Source of the DNA: Caldifarciminota bacterium | Lineage (GTDB): Bacteria > Hydrothermota > Hydrothermia > LBFQ01 | DNA length: 64,000 nucleotides | Direction: 5' to 3' | NCBI GenBank assembly: GCA_027003075.1 | Contig: JALWYV010000055.1 | Span: 1-64,000 of the forward strand | Part shown: piece by piece, positions 34,625 to 43,428 of the stretch | Layout: the number at the start of each line of letters is the position of its first letter | Position numbering within the stretch: the first letter of the stretch is position 1 | Program-made: the position numbers and the translations under genes | The notes under the pieces: generated by a model | The model's input: the letters and a program-made list of their open reading frames with translations, nothing else | What the model was told of the DNA's origin: nothing | Database searches by the model: none

Positions 34625-35034
34625 TCACCGATGATTTTAATCACGACCCGTTTGGGACGCTGGCCATCGTACTCAAAGTAAAATATTTCCTGCCATGGGC
34701 CGAGATCAAGGTCCCCGTTGGTTATGGGAAGGACGACCTGCAGGTGCGTAAGGAGGTTCTTTAAATGGGCGTCGGCGTTATCTTCGCCCGTGCGGTGGTG
34801 TTTGTAGTCGGGGCGATAGGGGGCCAGCCTCTCCAGCCACTCCCACATGTCCTCGTGGAGGCCCGACTCGTTGTCCTGTATGAGGACGGAGGCCGTGAGG
34901 TGCATGGCCGACACCAGACACAGCCCCTCCTTCACTCCCGACTCCCTCACGGCCTCCCTGACCTGCTCCGTGATGTGAACCACGGCCCTACGAGTGGGCG
35001 TGTTGAACCAGAGGTACTTCGTGTAGGTCTTCAT
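34621..35034 (-). CDS. yjbQ: YjbQ (UPF0047) family protein
   Basis: A 137-residue cytosolic protein of the YjbQ/UPF0047 family, linked to a weak thiamine-phosphate synthase activity of uncertain physiological meaning. The conserved histidines and acidic residues are seen in [20 protein letters not shown] and [19 protein letters not shown], with the C-terminal signature [16 protein letters not shown]. Length is typical. It overlaps ilvE and the following unknown gene by four bases each. Confidence 0.88.
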   Translation of the reverse strand: MKTYTKYLWFNTPTRRAVVHITEQVREAVRESGVKEGLCLVSAMHLTASVLIQDNESGLHEDMWEWLERLAPYRPDYKHHRTGEDNADAHLKNLLTHLQVVLPITNGDLDLGPWQEIFYFEYDGQRPKRVVIKIIGE

Positions 35035-36176
35035 ACGTACTCCACCCAGCCGTAAGGGTCCTCTATCTGCCCTCGTGCTATTCCCGTGTACTGCTCACGG
35101 ATGCGCAGGGTAACGGGCCCGGGTTTGCCTTCCCCCACCGGAATCCCGTCCACGCTTCTTATGGGTGTAACTTCGGCCGCCGTTCCGGTGAAGAAGACCT
35201 CGTCTGCTATGTACAACATCTCCCTCGGTATCATGGTCTCTATTACGGGGTATCCGAGATCCTTCGCTATCCTTATTACGGAGTCGCGGGTTATTCCGGG
35301 TAGTATAGAAGCGGAGAGAGGCGGGGTGTATATGGTAGCCTTACCGGGATCACCGTCCTCGTACATGACGACGAAGATGTTCTCTCCCGTCCCTTCGGCG
35401 ACGTGGCCGGATACGGTCAACTGTACACTCTCCACGGGGAGGTAGAGGTCGTCCGCATTAACGCTTCCTCCCTCCTTTATCCTCTTAGCGATCCGGGGGT
35501 TCTTGAACATGGCGGACAGGACGGACTCCATCTTGGCGAGCTGCCCGGTGGCGTAGTTGGACGCCCCTTTGGCCATGAAGGGCGTGGTGCTGGGGGCGTT
35601 CTTGGCCCAGGCCGAGGTTATGACGTCCGCACCCTGCTCTATGGCCATGGTGCCGAGGTAGTCGTCCCACAGGAAGGTGGCGATGAACCACTCCACGGGG
35701 TTGTTCAGGGGGTTCACACCGAGAGGGGGCTTGAGTATGGGATCCTCCGTAACGTCGTACCCGCGGTAAACGACCGGACGGATGTACACGAAGGGGTTGG
35801 CCATCTTGCCCTCCTCCTTCACCTCCTTCGCCCTCCTGTAGAGGTCGTTCTTCCTTATGAGCTCCTTCGTCAGGTCCATGAAGTAGGAAACCAGGTCCTC
35901 CATGTAGACCTTTCCGTCCCTGAAGATCTCCTTCGGTGCGTAGTCCTCCGGGAACATACGGTATATCTTGGCGGACCTTACGAGCCTGCGGTAGTGATCC
36001 CGACCCCTGAATATGGCCACGCCCCTATCGGTCACGTAGCCGCGTATCCCTTCAAAGACGCCGCTGCTGTAGTGTATAACGTGGGATAGCACGTGTATCT
36101 TCGCCTCATCCCATGGAACGTACCCGGCTACGATCTTTCCCTTTTCGCTGCGGTGCATGTATATGTATCCGGACAT
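35031..36176 (-). CDS. ilvE: Branched-chain amino acid aminotransferase
   Basis: A 381-residue PLP enzyme (class IV fold) interconverting Leu/Ile/Val and their 2-oxo acids. Family features: [16 protein letters not shown], the PLP-lysine region in [19 protein letters not shown] (Lys near residue 202), [15 protein letters not shown] and [20 protein letters not shown]. It is longer than standard IlvE (about 305 residues) because of insertions around residues 90-135 and 235-250. TAGAAT at 36186-36191, 9 bases upstream, supports the ATG. It heads a four-gene operon. Confidence 0.88.
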   Translation of the reverse strand: MSGYIYMHRSEKGKIVAGYVPWDEAKIHVLSHVIHYSSGVFEGIRGYVTDRGVAIFRGRDHYRRLVRSAKIYRMFPEDYAPKEIFRDGKVYMEDLVSYFMDLTKELIRKNDLYRRAKEVKEEGKMANPFVYIRPVVYRGYDVTEDPILKPPLGVNPLNNPVEWFIATFLWDDYLGTMAIEQGADVITSAWAKNAPSTTPFMAKGASNYATGQLAKMESVLSAMFKNPRIAKRIKEGGSVNADDLYLPVESVQLTVSGHVAEGTGENIFVVMYEDGDPGKATIYTPPLSASILPGITRDSVIRIAKDLGYPVIETMIPREMLYIADEVFFTGTAAEVTPIRSVDGIPVGEGKPGPVTLRIREQYTGIARGQIEDPYGWVEYV

Positions 36177-36185
36177 CTGTTTTAT

Positions 36186-36249
36186 ATTCTAAGGTCGCAT
36201 ACTCCGGCGATTCCCCACCCGAAGGTTGCAAACGTTTCGTACGTAGAAT
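36186..36249. promoter_or_regulatory. Divergent leaderless promoters for ilvE and the UbiA gene
   Basis: TAGAAT on the minus strand at 36186-36191 serves ilvE (ATG 36176), and TAGAAT on the plus strand at 36244-36249 serves the GTG at 36257. The -10 elements are about 52 bases apart, so their upstream regions overlap. Confidence 0.6.
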
Positions 36250-36256
36250 AGAGGGC

Positions 36257-37048
36257 GTGCATCTGATCCGTCTCTTACGTCCTCTCAACGGCATCCTCTC
36301 CGCTGCCGTCGTTTTAACCGCCTGTCACCTCTCGTACTGTCTCGCCGAAAGGCCCCTGCTGATGGCCCTCGGGGCCTTCCTCATAACCTCCTTCATAAAC
36401 GTTACCAACGACCTCTTTGACCTCCCTGAGGACACCGTTAACCACCCGGATAGGCCCCTGCCCGCCGGAAAGGTGGGGGAGGATCGGGCGTGGGTTCTGG
36501 CCCTGGTTCTGCTGTTCTTCGCCCTGTACGTCTCCTATAAGCACTCACCGTGGGTTCTGGCTGTGGGGGCGTTTGCCATGTTCCTCGGCCTCCTGTACAA
36601 CTACTACCTTAAGGCCCTTCCCTTTATCGGCAACCTCACGGTCTCCTTCGTGGTTTTTCTCGCCTTCCTCTACGGTAGTGGGGGATACGCCTTACACAGG
36701 GTTATACCCGCCGGACTCTTAGGGGCGTACCTTCATCTGCTCCGGGAGTTCGTGAAGAGCCTTCAGGATATGGAGGGGGACGCCCCGTACCGCAGAACCG
36801 TGGCGATAGTCCTCGGAGAGGTCACCACGCGCCGGATGGTCTTCTGGGGGTTGATCCTCCTCCCACTACTATCCGTTATACCCGTATTTTTCGGGTACTC
36901 GTACCTCTACGTGATAGCCGTATTGCTTCTCGTGGGCTTTCCTGCGCTCGTTATTTCTCCCACGGTGCTGTACGGTAAGTACGGCCTCGTGTCCGGGATA
37001 CTTAAGCTATTGACGGCCACCGCCCTCGTGGCCCTATGGCTGGCATAG
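36257..37048 (+). CDS. UbiA family prenyltransferase (digeranylgeranylglyceryl-phosphate synthase-like)
   Basis: The start is GTG 36257, placed 7 bases after TAGAAT, giving 263 residues and about eight transmembrane helices. The two aspartate-rich Mg-prenyl-diphosphate motifs are INVTNDLFDLPEDTVNHPDR (about residues 44-63) and REFVKSLQDMEGDAPYRRT (about 164-182). The second, with its 'K.lqDmeGD' form, resembles archaeal-type geranylgeranylglycerol-phosphate geranylgeranyltransferases, but quinone or heme-O prenyltransferases share the fold. The product is therefore a membrane prenyl lipid of unknown type. Confidence 0.78.
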   Translation: MHLIRLLRPLNGILSAAVVLTACHLSYCLAERPLLMALGAFLITSFINVTNDLFDLPEDTVNHPDRPLPAGKVGEDRAWVLALVLLFFALYVSYKHSPWVLAVGAFAMFLGLLYNYYLKALPFIGNLTVSFVVFLAFLYGSGGYALHRVIPAGLLGAYLHLLREFVKSLQDMEGDAPYRRTVAIVLGEVTTRRMVFWGLILLPLLSVIPVFFGYSYLYVIAVLLLVGFPALVISPTVLYGKYGLVSGILKLLTATALVALWLA

Positions 37049-37078
37049 GGTGTACCTATCCGGCTTAAAATTCCCGCC

Positions 37079-37417
37079 ATGGAGTGCGTCTTCTGCAGGA
37101 TAGCGAGGGGTGAGGAGAAGGCCCGCGTGGTGTACGAGTCGGAAAAGGTGATAGCGTTCCACACCATCCGGCCGGAGGCCGACGTCCATATCCTCGTGAT
37201 ACCGAAGGAGCATTACGAGAAGATAGAGGAGATTGACGACGAGCAAACGGCTCACGAGCTTTTCAAAGCGATACGGGAAGTGGCAGGTATGTTTAACATG
37301 GACTCTTTCAGGGTCGTGAACAAAAACGGCAGGTCGGTGGGACAGACGGTGATGCACGTCCACATTCACGTCCTCTCCGGCAACCTGCCCCACAGGTTGT
37401 TCCCCGGCGCCGAATGA
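37079..37417 (+). CDS. HIT family nucleotide hydrolase
   Basis: A 112-residue histidine-triad protein. CVFCRIARGEE (N-terminal) and VMHVHIHVLSG (about residues 89-99), the His-x-His-x-His triad, define the family, as does VIPKEHYEKIEE. Members hydrolyse adenosine phosphoramidates. TAAAAT at 37066-37071 is 7 bases before the ATG. The stop overlaps the glycosyltransferase ATG by four bases. A second, longer HIT protein is encoded at 56924-57403. Confidence 0.9.
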   Translation: MECVFCRIARGEEKARVVYESEKVIAFHTIRPEADVHILVIPKEHYEKIEEIDDEQTAHELFKAIREVAGMFNMDSFRVVNKNGRSVGQTVMHVHIHVLSGNLPHRLFPGAE

Positions 37418-38550
37418 GGGTACTCGTATTCTCCGAGAGCTTCCTTCCCCTCAAAACGGGGGTGGCGAAGTTTACCTACGAGCTCGCCTATCATCTGACC
37501 CGTAGAGGGCAGGAGGTCGTCCTCCTGACGGGGAACTTTGAGGGTATGCCGGACGTACCCTTCCCCGTTGAGAGGGTGGGGGAGGTGGGGAAGGTGTACG
37601 CAAACGGGAGTTTCACCTGGTACATAAAGGAGTGGCCCTGGAAGGTCTACGGAAAGTTTAAGGAGGTGATAGGGAAGTACGGGATCACGGTCTTCCACAA
37701 TCAGGGGCCTCTGGGACCGCCTTACTCCATGCTCTCCACGACCTTCGTCTCCCGAATAGACCCCCGGATAAGGAGGGTAGGTACGTTCCACAGCAAGCGC
37801 ATGGACCCCGGTCTTACGTTTAAGGTGGCCGGCAGGATCCTATCGCCCCTCGTAAAGGCCCACCACGTACTTACGGCGCCCACGAGGTCAACGGCGAGGG
37901 AGATGGAGGATATCTTCGGAATAAGCGGTGTGAAGGTGGTTCCCAACGCCGTGGATACGTCCGTATTTCGCCCCGATCTTCCTCCCCTTCCGGAGATCGC
38001 GGACGGCCGGAAAACCGCCCTTTTCGTCGGGAGGTTGGACGTACGCAAGGGGGTTGATACCCTCATGGACGCGTGGGACATCCTGTCTGAAAGGTTAGAA
38101 GGTTTCAGGGACAGGTACAAACTCGTCGTCGTGGGAAACGGTCCACTGAAGGACAGGGTCGTTGATGCTGTGAAGAGACACGGGAACGTCATGCTTTACG
38201 ATAATGTCCCGATGGGAGATCCGGACTTCCCCCGCTTCTACACCTCCTCCGACTTCGCCGTCTTCCCTGCGAAAGGTGGGGAGGCCTTCGGCATAGTGCT
38301 ACTGGAAGCCTTTGCCAGCGGAAGGCCGGTTGTCGTGACGGATATACCGGGTTACAACGAGGTGGCGACCCCTGAGACCGCCCTCTTCGTCCCTCCGGAC
38401 GACCCCGAACCCCTTTCCGTAGCCATAGAGAGGATGTTCCTTGACGACGATCTGCGTGTGTCTATGGGCAGAAAGGCTCTGGAACGGTCCCGCCTGTTCT
38501 CGTGGGATGCGGTGATAGACAGGTTTCTGGAGTTGTACACCCTACGGTGA
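37414..38550 (+). CDS. GT4-type glycosyltransferase
   Basis: A 378-residue two-Rossmann-fold (GT-B) glycosyltransferase. The N-terminal half begins MRVLVFSESFLPLKTGVAKF; the C-terminal donor-binding half has ALFVGRLDVRKGVDTLMDAW (about residues 202-221), YDNVPMGDPDFPRFYTSSDF and the EX7E motif in EAFGIVLLEAFASGRPVVVT (about 290-309). It likely transfers a sugar from a nucleotide-sugar to a lipid or glycan. It overlaps the HIT gene by four bases. The acceptor cannot be read from sequence. Confidence 0.88.
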   Translation: MRVLVFSESFLPLKTGVAKFTYELAYHLTRRGQEVVLLTGNFEGMPDVPFPVERVGEVGKVYANGSFTWYIKEWPWKVYGKFKEVIGKYGITVFHNQGPLGPPYSMLSTTFVSRIDPRIRRVGTFHSKRMDPGLTFKVAGRILSPLVKAHHVLTAPTRSTAREMEDIFGISGVKVVPNAVDTSVFRPDLPPLPEIADGRKTALFVGRLDVRKGVDTLMDAWDILSERLEGFRDRYKLVVVGNGPLKDRVVDAVKRHGNVMLYDNVPMGDPDFPRFYTSSDFAVFPAKGGEAFGIVLLEAFASGRPVVVTDIPGYNEVATPETALFVPPDDPEPLSVAIERMFLDDDLRVSMGRKALERSRLFSWDAVIDRFLELYTLR

Positions 38551-38561
38551 CCGGACGGGGA

Positions 38562-39470
38562 TTACCGCACAATTACCCTGAATACCTTTCCCTCCGCTTT
38601 CACGAAAAACACTCCCCTTGATCGCAAGACGTAGGAACCTTTAAAGGAGGCAACGAGCCTGCCAGTAGCATCGTAAACGGAACCACTCCGGGCGTAAAGC
38701 GTCCTGCCTACAACCCGCAGAGACGGGGAGGTATCATCTTTCCCATTTTCAGATACTTCCATAGGGGTGGGATATACGAATAGAACTGCCGTTCCGCTAT
38801 CGGGAACGTGACCCGAAGGAGAACCGTTATAAACGTACTGGAGGTACCACGTGGGATTGACGTCAACGGCCGATGAATCCTGAATACCGATCGTAGCATC
38901 CGATAACGCGAAGTTCATGAACAGATACTGCATCTTTATTCTACCATCCGCGTAGAGTATAACCTCAAACGTGTTGTACGTAGTCTGTCCGTAAATTGGT
39001 ACGCTGTCCCATTCAATCACCACAGAATCGGTGAAGCTTTTAAAGTAAACCGACCCCGTTCCGTAAGGCTGTGGACTCAAATCATCCCAGAATACGGCTA
39101 TGATGTCTCCTCCGTCGTAGGCGCTACTCGGCAGCGAGGTGTTACCCATTCCGATGTAATAGGGTTCAAAGTATACCAGACCGTTGGAACCTACCGTTAC
39201 GGTATCGTAGGTCGTGTCGTAGAAAGGGAAGGAAAAAGGAAGGGGAATGTACGTGAAATCGTCGTCCGCGAGACGGAGGTCGTTGGCAGTATCCCTGATT
39301 TCCACCCAGTTAAAGGTTACGCCACTATCTCCATCCTGTGTGGAGAGGTAAGTATACCCGAAACCGTCCGGGCCTCCCGAAAGGAGCTTTACATCAGCAG
39401 GGTTTGACCTCTGCTGGTACGATCTCACGTCTTCGGAGTGCGCCCAAAGGTTCAGCATCAACATCAACAT
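38562..39470 (-). CDS. Secreted protein with C-terminal sorting module
   Basis: A 302-residue product starting MLMLMLNLWAHS. The body (TYIPLPFSFPFYDTTYDTVT, NGLVYFEPYYIG, VIEWDSVPIYGQ and IKMQYLFMN) has the beta-sandwich pattern seen in secreted proteins where a polymer-like repeat 'FPFYG..Y..v.v..NG' is common in WOR-3-like genomes. The C-terminus GVFFVKAEGKVFRVIVR matches the type IX-like module of neighbours. TAAAAT at 39482-39487 is 11 bases upstream of the ATG. No enzyme motif is visible. Confidence 0.62.
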   Translation of the reverse strand: MLMLMLNLWAHSEDVRSYQQRSNPADVKLLSGGPDGFGYTYLSTQDGDSGVTFNWVEIRDTANDLRLADDDFTYIPLPFSFPFYDTTYDTVTVGSNGLVYFEPYYIGMGNTSLPSSAYDGGDIIAVFWDDLSPQPYGTGSVYFKSFTDSVVIEWDSVPIYGQTTYNTFEVILYADGRIKMQYLFMNFALSDATIGIQDSSAVDVNPTWYLQYVYNGSPSGHVPDSGTAVLFVYPTPMEVSENGKDDTSPSLRVVGRTLYARSGSVYDATGRLVASFKGSYVLRSRGVFFVKAEGKVFRVIVR

Positions 39471-39546
39471 GAGATATCAGCATTTTAGACCAGAATTAAC
39501 TCCGGTAAAATTGTACTTGTGCAAAACTCTCCAGTAAAATAACGTA

Positions 39547-40674
39547 ATGCGAAACGTTGCCCTCTTCGGCGCCTCCGGCTCTATAGGGAGGCAGACCCTT
39601 GACGTCCTCAGAAGGTTAAAGGACTTCCGACTCGTGGGCGTCTCCGTCCATAACAACACGGAGGCTCTGGCGAAGATATACACGGAATTCAAGCCGAGGT
39701 ACGTCGTAATAACGGGGAAGGCGAAGCCGCCCGAAGGGGTGAGGCCTCTCTACGGCAAAGAGGGGTTGGTTGAGGTGGCCTCTGCCGACGATGTGGACGT
39801 GGTGGTCGTCGCCACGAACGGAATAATAGGCGTATTCCCCACGATAGAGGCCCTGAAAAGGGGAAAGAGGGTGGCCCTTGCGAATAAGGAAACCCTCGTT
39901 GCCTTCGGCCCTTTCGTCAAAGAGGTAGCCCATCTCGGCGAGCTGGTACCCATAGACTCCGAACATTCCTCCGCCTTCCAGCTCCTGAACGGGGTTAAGA
40001 GGGAGGAGGTTAAGAAGCTCATACTCACGGCATCCGGGGGACCCTTCAGGACGTGGCCGAAGGAGAAGATTGCCAGGGCGAGGCCAGAGGACGCTTTAAA
40101 GCATCCGACGTGGAGGATGGGGGCCAAGATAACGATAGATTCGGCAACACTCATGAACAAGGGTCTTGAGGTGATAGAGGCCCACTTCCTGTTTGACCTG
40201 CCGGCGGATGCTATAGACGTACGGGTACATCCTCAGTCGGCCATCCACGCCATACTGCTCCTGAAGGACAACAGCCTGAAGATGCACGTTAGCCGCCCGG
40301 ATATGAGAATACCTATCCAGTACGCCCTGACATATCCCGAGAGGGTTGGGATTGATATACCTCCGTACCTGCCTCCCGACGCCGAAGATGTGGTCTTTAC
40401 ACTTGAGATGCCGGATACGGAGCGTTTCCCCGCCCTATCTCTCGCCTACAGGGCCTTGAGGCTCGGCGGTACGTACCCGGCCGTTCTGAACGCCGCCAAC
40501 GAGGTGGCCGTGTACGCCTTCCTTGAGGGGAAACTACCCTTTTACGGGATAACCGACGTCGTTGAGAGGGTTATGGACGAAAACCCCTACGGGGATGCCG
40601 AAACCTTTGACGAATACCTTGAGGCGGATCGCTGGGCAAGACGTAGAGCAGAGGAGTTGATTGAGGCTGAGTAG
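39547..40674 (+). CDS. dxr: 1-deoxy-D-xylulose 5-phosphate reductoisomerase
   Basis: A 375-residue NADPH-dependent enzyme of the non-mevalonate isoprenoid pathway, making 2-C-methyl-D-erythritol 4-phosphate. NADPH-binding ALFGASGSIGRQTLDVL lies at the N-terminus; ALANKETLVAFG, PIDSEHSSAFQLL and LTASGGPFR (about residues 160-168) are the metal and substrate-binding regions; HPTWRMGAKITIDSATLMNK is the signature. TAAAAT at 39535-39540 is 6 bases upstream. Isoprenoid precursors may feed the UbiA-type enzyme at 36257. Length is normal. Confidence 0.95.
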   Translation: MRNVALFGASGSIGRQTLDVLRRLKDFRLVGVSVHNNTEALAKIYTEFKPRYVVITGKAKPPEGVRPLYGKEGLVEVASADDVDVVVVATNGIIGVFPTIEALKRGKRVALANKETLVAFGPFVKEVAHLGELVPIDSEHSSAFQLLNGVKREEVKKLILTASGGPFRTWPKEKIARARPEDALKHPTWRMGAKITIDSATLMNKGLEVIEAHFLFDLPADAIDVRVHPQSAIHAILLLKDNSLKMHVSRPDMRIPIQYALTYPERVGIDIPPYLPPDAEDVVFTLEMPDTERFPALSLAYRALRLGGTYPAVLNAANEVAVYAFLEGKLPFYGITDVVERVMDENPYGDAETFDEYLEADRWARRRAEELIEAE

Positions 40675-40695
40675 TATCGCAAGAAGTAAGGATAC

Positions 40696-41547
40696 CTACC
40701 TGACCGATCCGAAAATTACGGGTACGACCACCACAGTCTGGGAGACCGCGGCGAAGAAGCCTTCGGCGTTGATAAGGTTTCCCTCGTCTAACATTCCCCA
40801 CCTGTACCTATCTTCGTTGAGCGCCCATACCTTTACCGCGTAGCTCCCGTCCCCCCATTCAAACGCCGGAGATTCGTAGTAGGCGAAAGGTGGAAACGCC
40901 CTGAGGCTGTCGGGAACACCCGGAAAGAGGCTGGAGTCGGGAAGGGAGATAAACAGGTAACGGGGCGGACGGAAGAGGGTAATACTGTCCCTCTTGTCGT
41001 GGTTATAGACGAAGGCGTAGTAAAAAGCGGCACCGTTCACGGCCTTCCACAGGGCAAGGACGGTGGAGTCCTGGGGTAGATATACGGTATCTCCCGGCGT
41101 AATGATTGAGAACGAAGAGTCCGAAGGGTTAAAACGCACCAGAAAAACGGGAAAGGTGTCGGGAGTGGTCGTGGTCCCCCGTGCCGTATCGCCCTCGTAC
41201 GAGACCGTTATGGAATACGTGGTGAGGGGGCGAGGTGAGAAGCGGGAGACGAAGAGCCATACGCTGTCCTCCTTTATCGTCGTATCCCCGAAGTTGAGTA
41301 CCCTTATGGACGTGTATACCGGGGAGAAAGTGTAGATCGTATCTCCGTCAGATACGGAAACGCGGGCATCCTTTAGCCCCTTACCACGGGGTTCCTCTGG
41401 ACTTCTCGGCTTATCCACGAACACGTACTGTACGGTATCCCCGACGACGAGCATGGCGCTCACGTAAAGGGGAGGAACGGAAGGGGGTGGGGTTATATCC
41501 TCGCACCCCACCCCCAGAAGTACAAGAAGTACTAAGAGGCGTCTCAC
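40696..41547 (-). CDS. Outer-membrane lipoprotein, DUF4249-like
   Basis: A 283-residue lipoprotein with a classical signal (MRRLLVLLVLLGVGC, Cys15 as lipid site). The body is beta-rich (ARVSVSDGDTIYTF, YSITVSYEGDTARGTTTTPD) and resembles the DUF4249 lipoproteins found next to outer-membrane genes in Bacteroidetes, but the match is only by pattern. The GTG start at 41547 overlaps the stop of the 605-residue secreted protein gene (GTGA), so the two are cotranscribed and may act together at the surface. Confidence 0.65.
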   Translation of the reverse strand: MRRLLVLLVLLGVGCEDITPPPSVPPLYVSAMLVVGDTVQYVFVDKPRSPEEPRGKGLKDARVSVSDGDTIYTFSPVYTSIRVLNFGDTTIKEDSVWLFVSRFSPRPLTTYSITVSYEGDTARGTTTTPDTFPVFLVRFNPSDSSFSIITPGDTVYLPQDSTVLALWKAVNGAAFYYAFVYNHDKRDSITLFRPPRYLFISLPDSSLFPGVPDSLRAFPPFAYYESPAFEWGDGSYAVKVWALNEDRYRWGMLDEGNLINAEGFFAAVSQTVVVVPVIFGSVR

Positions 41548-43361
41548 CTCTTCAGCACCTTGAACACCCTTCCGTCAATCTTGATGAAGTAAACACCCTT
41601 CGGATAGGCAGTAAGGATGACACGGTCAACCTTGCCGTTGAACAGGCGGCGCCCCGTTCTATCGTACACGGACACGTCCGTTACCCTGCCGAGGGTTATA
41701 ACACCGTTCCGGCTAATGAGGAGGCTGTTTCTGGTCGTATTCTCGGATACTCCCGTGTTCTGGAGGCTCTGTCCAACGATGTAGAAGGCGAAGTCCGTGC
41801 TGCGGTTATCTCTGTAGGGACCCCAGGTTATACCGTTGGTTGACTCAAAGGTCTGAAGGGAGAAGGGTTTGGAGGTATCCACCACCACGGACGGACCAAG
41901 GCTGTCCGTCTGGAGGAAGGCCAGAAGTACGGGGCCGTTGACCGTGGCACCGACAGGGATGGGTATAACGTAGGCCGTATCGGGGTTAACCGTAACCGTC
42001 CATGAACCTATGGTGTCCTGCACCATTCCGGGGGCCGAGCCTTCGGTGGCGAGGAAGACGGGTGCCGTTATGGGGCCACATCCGGGATTCGTGGAGGAGC
42101 ATCCGGCCATCATCAGGACAGCGGTATCTATTCTGTAGGGGTAGTAACCGAAGTCAAACCGAACCATCCAGCCACCACCGGCACTGAGCCATCTGGTAGA
42201 TAGAGGTGTAGCCATTACGGCGGGCAGGTCTACCCATGCCACGGTATCCTCTGCCGCCCAATCTATCATCTGGATCTCTATCTTCGCGGTATCGTTGGTC
42301 CGGTTGAGGTCGTCCATGTTCCTTACGTGCAGGAAGGCCGTGTAGTAGTCCTCGGGGAAGGTGGAGAAGTCTACGCTGGCGAAGGAGACGGAGGCGTAGG
42401 ATGAGGGAGGAATCGCCGGAACAACGACCGTATCGCTGTACTGGACAAGACCGCTGTACTTCCTGCGTATGGTCAGAACGGCCTGCGTGTTATAGAGCGT
42501 ATCCGTTCCCACGTTGGTCACGTGTGCGGTGGGCGAGAAGCCCGTTTCCCTGTCGCGGGCTATCACTATTCCGGAGTTCTCAAGGCCCGATGTCCTGTCG
42601 GGGAATATGGCACCGGCAGCGGCATCTATGACCGTGAAGGAGGAAGAATCCGGCCTGTAGATCTTTATGGCGAAGCTGTCCCTCGGCTCGCGGGATGCGG
42701 GCGTGCCGTCCTCGTATATGCTCATACCGGGGTTACCGAGTACGGATTCCATACCGATGGATATGGCCGTCTGGCCTATACCGTAGTCGTAGCCGCCCGT
42801 CTGGGGGCCGTAGTTTATGGTGATGTTGCCATCGGCCGTCAGGATGATCTGGAAGGTGTGGGAGCCGTTGCATCCGGAGGAGTTATTCCACCAGGTGGCT
42901 ACGTTTTCAAACGTCACCACGAGGGAGTCCGTATTGTTGGTCCAGTAGTAGACATCGGCACCGGTACATTCGGGGTTCAGGTCCGCCCCGAGACCCACGA
43001 CGAGGTCGTTGGGTTGGTTGGGGTTGGGAACGTTGTTGTCGTGCGGAACCCAGAAGTTTCCACCGCGGAAACCTATGGTACCGTTGGAGTGGATGTAGAA
43101 CTGATCCACCTCGTACCAGTAGAAGGGGAAGGTGAAGCCTATGTTGAAGGGCCCCTTAATATCGTCATCCGATAGGGTAACGTGTACGGTTGAGGGATCC
43201 GAAGACTTGTCCACCCACGCGTACGTGGGAGCCAGAGAAGAGGTGTCGTCGGATGTAACGGCCACGTAGCCGTAGGGGTCGGTTATTATGTCCAGAGGCC
43301 TTATCTCGTAGGCCGTCTGTCCCTTAACACTGAAATATGGCAGTGCTGCTATTAAAAACAT
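41544..43361 (-). CDS. Large secreted CARDB-like protein with C-terminal sorting module
   Basis: A 605-residue product starting MFLIAALPYFSVKG. Residues about 60-200 have GPFNIGFTFPFYWYEVDQFY, NGTIGFRG and TFQIILTADGNITINYG, a beta-sandwich shared with the gene at 38562. A CARDB/Ig-like domain follows (FSPTAHVTNVGTDTLYNTQA), and the C-terminus carries VSVYDRTGRRLFNG and KGVYFIKIDGRVFKVLKR. TAGAAT at 43372-43377 is 10 bases upstream. It overlaps the lipoprotein gene by four bases. Function is unknown; it is presumably surface attached or released. Confidence 0.65.
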   Translation of the reverse strand: MFLIAALPYFSVKGQTAYEIRPLDIITDPYGYVAVTSDDTSSLAPTYAWVDKSSDPSTVHVTLSDDDIKGPFNIGFTFPFYWYEVDQFYIHSNGTIGFRGGNFWVPHDNNVPNPNQPNDLVVGLGADLNPECTGADVYYWTNNTDSLVVTFENVATWWNNSSGCNGSHTFQIILTADGNITINYGPQTGGYDYGIGQTAISIGMESVLGNPGMSIYEDGTPASREPRDSFAIKIYRPDSSSFTVIDAAAGAIFPDRTSGLENSGIVIARDRETGFSPTAHVTNVGTDTLYNTQAVLTIRRKYSGLVQYSDTVVVPAIPPSSYASVSFASVDFSTFPEDYYTAFLHVRNMDDLNRTNDTAKIEIQMIDWAAEDTVAWVDLPAVMATPLSTRWLSAGGGWMVRFDFGYYPYRIDTAVLMMAGCSSTNPGCGPITAPVFLATEGSAPGMVQDTIGSWTVTVNPDTAYVIPIPVGATVNGPVLLAFLQTDSLGPSVVVDTSKPFSLQTFESTNGITWGPYRDNRSTDFAFYIVGQSLQNTGVSENTTRNSLLISRNGVITLGRVTDVSVYDRTGRRLFNGKVDRVILTAYPKGVYFIKIDGRVFKVLKR

Positions 43362-43428
43362 ACTCCCCGATATTCTAATGGAGATTCAAGGAGACAAAGT
43401 GACACCGTTGTTTCGTAAGTGTTACGCT

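Noticed and set aside
36113..36256. N-terminal extension of the UbiA frame
   Set aside because: Overlaps the ilvE start on the other strand and contains no family sequence; the GTG 36257 has its own -10.
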